Shown in pieces: positions 6,344 to 8,496 of a stretch of 8,496 bases of DNA (position 1 is its first letter; every line of letters begins with the position of its first letter). A program made the position numbers and the translations under genes. The notes below the pieces were generated by a model. That model was given only the letters and a program-made list of their open reading frames with translations. It did not search any database and was not told the origin of the DNA. Source of the stretch: Gammaproteobacteria bacterium (GTDB lineage: Bacteria; Pseudomonadota; Gammaproteobacteria; Steroidobacterales; UBA11654). The stretch spans positions 1-8,496 of the forward strand of contig DTSX01000070.1 in the NCBI GenBank assembly GCA_012965065.1, written 5' to 3'.

Positions 6344-8496
6344 TTACTGCTTTGAACTTTGCATAGCCTTACGGATTGCAGTTGCGGTAAATTCAGCACG
6401 GAACTCGAGCATTTTGCGTCCAAGCTCAATTGTTTTATCAATTGGTGTGATCTCAACTCCATTGATAGATGCAAGCCCAGCATCAACACGCTGATGAAAA
6501 CGAACCTGCTCGGGATCAGTCACCATCATCATTGCAGTCACCCAAATATCGTCATGGTGGCCATCATTGCTTGTTTCCGTAACTCCAAGGACTTCCTCTG
6601 TGAAACGTTCTGTTTCTCCCCAGCCAGGGTTGTAGTAGTCGGGTATATAGTGAGCTAAGACTCCAGAACCACTCCAGCGTTGGTTCAGCTTTTTAGCAAC
6701 AATCTCCATGCCTGTTTGATTGCCGCCGCTGTCACCTATGAAAATTATATTCTTAAAACCTGTCTGCTTAAGACTACTCGCTATATCGTCCAAGAGCATC
6801 CGGTAAGTTTCTGCACGCAGACTGATTGATCCTGGGAAACGCATCGCACCTGAAGGAGGTTCAATGCTGCCTTCGGGTACGAATTTAATGATCGGAGCAC
6901 ACAAGGTATTTCCTAATTTTTTGGCAATTGCCGGACAGGTGGCTTCAAGGATTACATTGTGTTTACCCGTAGAAAGAAAGGGTCCATTTTGCTCGATACC
7001 ACCGGTTGGTACAATCACTTGGGTGTATCCACTTGCAATGAGATCGCGAATCTCCATCCAGGTCAATTCATCAGTCCAGAGAGATTTTCCAGCATCAATG
7101 GGTCTCGATGATGAAAGCATTTTTTGTAAACGTTGTTCTTGTTCGCTTTTGCTTGGGGCTTGATGAAGGGTATTAAACTCATTTTCTTGTTCAAAAGCAT
7201 ATGCCATTTCTATAATGGATTTGTCATCCCAAGCAGTGGAAATGAATGAGATGCCCACAGGTAAACCATCGACAAGATCAAATGGTATGGTGATGTGAGG
7301 ATACCCCGCCATGGCTGCAAATCCTCCAGTCCCCCACGATCGCTGATCTTCTATTGCCTTTTCATCACCTCCGTCATAATTAATTAGCCAAGCTGGTCCA
7401 CGGGTTAGGCCCACCAAAGCATCAAGGTTGTACTCATTTAAGAGACTATCTATGTAATTTCTTGATTCTCTTGTTGTTAGCTCAACCGAACGCATGTATT
7501 TTCCCCTCTGACCTAAGGTTTCAGCACTTTCGATGAAAATTTCTTGGCCAAAGTGTTCCATCACTACATCCTCATTTTGATTATTGAATGCAATTAGCTG
7601 ATTTAAATTTTGTAAATCTGAGTTAGTTTTTCTTAAGTATTTATTGATGCCTTGTCGAAATTCAAACAGTAAAACAAAAAATTCTTCTTCGCCAGGGTAC
7701 TCTTTGGTTTCAGAGATGGTTAATACTTCGGCGCCAAGTTTTCCAAATATTTTAGTAGCCTTTGCCAATAATTTACTGCCTTCTGTATCTTTAGATCCAG
7801 AAGACAACAACCCAATCCTTCTAGACTGAAGTGATAGCTTGTTTAAATTCTGTGTAAATTGAAAATTGAAATCGGAAGGGATTGCACGCGTTGCCCTGTC
7901 TTTGGGATCATAACCAGCAATATACTCAAGGACCCTTGCCGCTTCTTTCACGGTTTTAGCCATTGGCCCTGCTGTATCCTGTGTCTTTGAGATTGGAATA
8001 ACTCCTGAACGGCTGACCAATCCAACTGTAGGCTTTATGCCAACAACTCCATTTACTGAAGCAGGGCATGAAATGGAACCATTGGTTTCGGTGCCTATTG
8101 CAACAGGGACCAACCCGGCAGCCACAGCGACTGCTGATCCAGAACTGGAACCACAGGGATTCCTGTTATCACCGTATGGGTTTTGGGTTTGGCCATCAAT
8201 GCTTGACCAGCCGCTTACCGATTCATAGGACCTAAAATTTGCCCACTCGGAAAGGTTGGTTTTCCCGACAACATAGTAACCGCCCTTTTTGAGTTTTGTT
8301 ATTAAATGAGCGTCGCTTCTAGGGAAATTATTTTTCAGGGCAATGGATCCTGCTGTGTTGGCCAATCCATGAACGTCAATGTTATCTTTTATGGCTATGG
8401 GCATAGGATTTAGATCTTTATCAAGTATGCTGCCAATCCGATTTTCAATATAAGAGTCGTCGGCAACGGAAACAAAGGCATTAAAAACATCTGTGT
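6344..8496 (-). CDS. Amidase-creatininase fusion protein, N-terminus beyond window
   Basis: The frame is open from the right edge to TAA at 6346-6344, 716 codons plus two bases. The first visible codons (TDVFNAFVSVADD) are already inside an amidase, so the Met at 8404 is internal; residue numbers here count from it. The amidase-signature domain runs to about residue 415. Its triad is Lys6 (AIKDN), cis-Ser86 (CGSSSGS) and nucleophile Ser110 (TETNGS), and the 24-residue serine spacing matches the family. GYPHITIPFDLVDGLPVGIS is the usual C-terminal block. After a polar linker (about 416-440), a full creatininase-family domain spans about 441-680. It has PTGGIEQNGPFLSTGKHN, PEGSIEPPSGAMRFPG, IGDSGGNQ and NDGHHDDIWVTAMMM. 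Of the classical creatininase ligands Glu471 is kept, while the usual His and Asp positions are Asn473 and His482 and the NGH histidine is Ser559. This is a divergent subfamily; His616/His617 and nearby Asp may compensate. Expected chemistry is hydrolysis of linear and cyclic amides; the substrate is unknown. It is convergent with the ankyrin gene. Confidence 0.9.
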   Translation of the reverse strand, partial: TDVFNAFVSVADDSYIENRIGSILDKDLNPMPIAIKDNIDVHGLANTAGSIALKNNFPRSDAHLITKLKKGGYYVVGKTNLSEWANFRSYESVSGWSSIDGQTQNPYGDNRNPCGSSSGSAVAVAAGLVPVAIGTETNGSISCPASVNGVVGIKPTVGLVSRSGVIPISKTQDTAGPMAKTVKEAARVLEYIAGYDPKDRATRAIPSDFNFQFTQNLNKLSLQSRRIGLLSSGSKDTEGSKLLAKATKIFGKLGAEVLTISETKEYPGEEEFFVLLFEFRQGINKYLRKTNSDLQNLNQLIAFNNQNEDVVMEHFGQEIFIESAETLGQRGKYMRSVELTTRESRNYIDSLLNEYNLDALVGLTRGPAWLINYDGGDEKAIEDQRSWGTGGFAAMAGYPHITIPFDLVDGLPVGISFISTAWDDKSIIEMAYAFEQENEFNTLHQAPSKSEQEQRLQKMLSSSRPIDAGKSLWTDELTWMEIRDLIASGYTQVIVPTGGIEQNGPFLSTGKHNVILEATCPAIAKKLGNTLCAPIIKFVPEGSIEPPSGAMRFPGSISLRAETYRMLLDDIASSLKQTGFKNIIFIGDSGGNQTGMEIVAKKLNQRWSGSGVLAHYIPDYYNPGWGETERFTEEVLGVTETSNDGHHDDIWVTAMMMVTDPEQVRFHQRVDAGLASINGVEITPIDKTIELGRKMLEFRAEFTATAIRKAMQSSKQ

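Noticed and set aside
7078..7150. Separate internal start for the creatininase domain (Met429)
   Set aside because: The ATG is preceded by an A-rich run with no Shine-Dalgarno and gives no signal peptide, so independent translation is not supported.
7561..7680. AT-rich patch (31 G+C of 120 bases by hand count, against 31 of 60 at 6841-6900) as a sign of recent transfer or a fusion scar
   Set aside because: It lies inside the amidase domain, well away from the domain junction near 7080-7150, and encodes an Asn/Lys/Phe/Leu-rich helical section that is normal in amidases. Composition just beside it returns to about 45 percent.
1..8496. CRISPR arrays, tRNA or rRNA genes, insertion sequences, attachment sites
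   Set aside because: No regularly spaced repeats, cloverleaf-like segments, transposase motifs or long terminal inverted repeats were seen on either strand.

Overview
The window comes from a bacterial chromosome or metagenomic contig of moderate GC. It has compact gene spacing, Sec and Tat export signals, and protein variants that I associate with uncultivated, probably marine or free-living, Gammaproteobacteria. That placement is inferred from protein flavour alone. I see no rRNA, tRNA, transposase, CRISPR array or phage gene, and the window looks like ordinary chromosome carrying poorly characterised genes.

Layout: (1) 1-392, minus strand: most of a VOC/glyoxalase-fold protein, its 3' end cut by the window edge, apparently starting at a non-ATG codon. 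(2) 393-547: the divergent promoter region. (3) 548-6310, plus strand: three closely spaced genes (gaps of 32 and 22 bp) that look like one operon. They are a DUF1592/PSD-type exported protein with two haem-c motifs, a Tat-exported DUF1552 protein, and a Sec-exported ankyrin-repeat protein of about 649 residues ending in Cys-x-x-Cys. (4) 6311-6343: a short convergent gap holding an imperfect hairpin. (5) 6344-8496, minus strand: one continuous reading frame joining an amidase-signature amidohydrolase to a complete creatininase-family domain. Its N-terminus lies beyond the right edge.

The three plus-strand products should all act outside the cytoplasm, since each carries its own export signal. 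The first should be a c-type cytochrome-like protein able to pass electrons. The second belongs to a family without assigned chemistry that typically neighbours the first. The third is a binding scaffold. The shared operon and shared compartment suggest one periplasmic or surface complex of unknown substrate. The amidase-creatininase fusion points to hydrolysis of an amide or cyclic amide in two linked steps, or to two related hydrolases made at fixed stoichiometry. Nothing visible ties it to the operon apart from adjacency.

The strongest candidates for something undescribed are the amidase-creatininase fusion and the exported haem/DUF1552/ankyrin module with its Cys-x-x-Cys tail.
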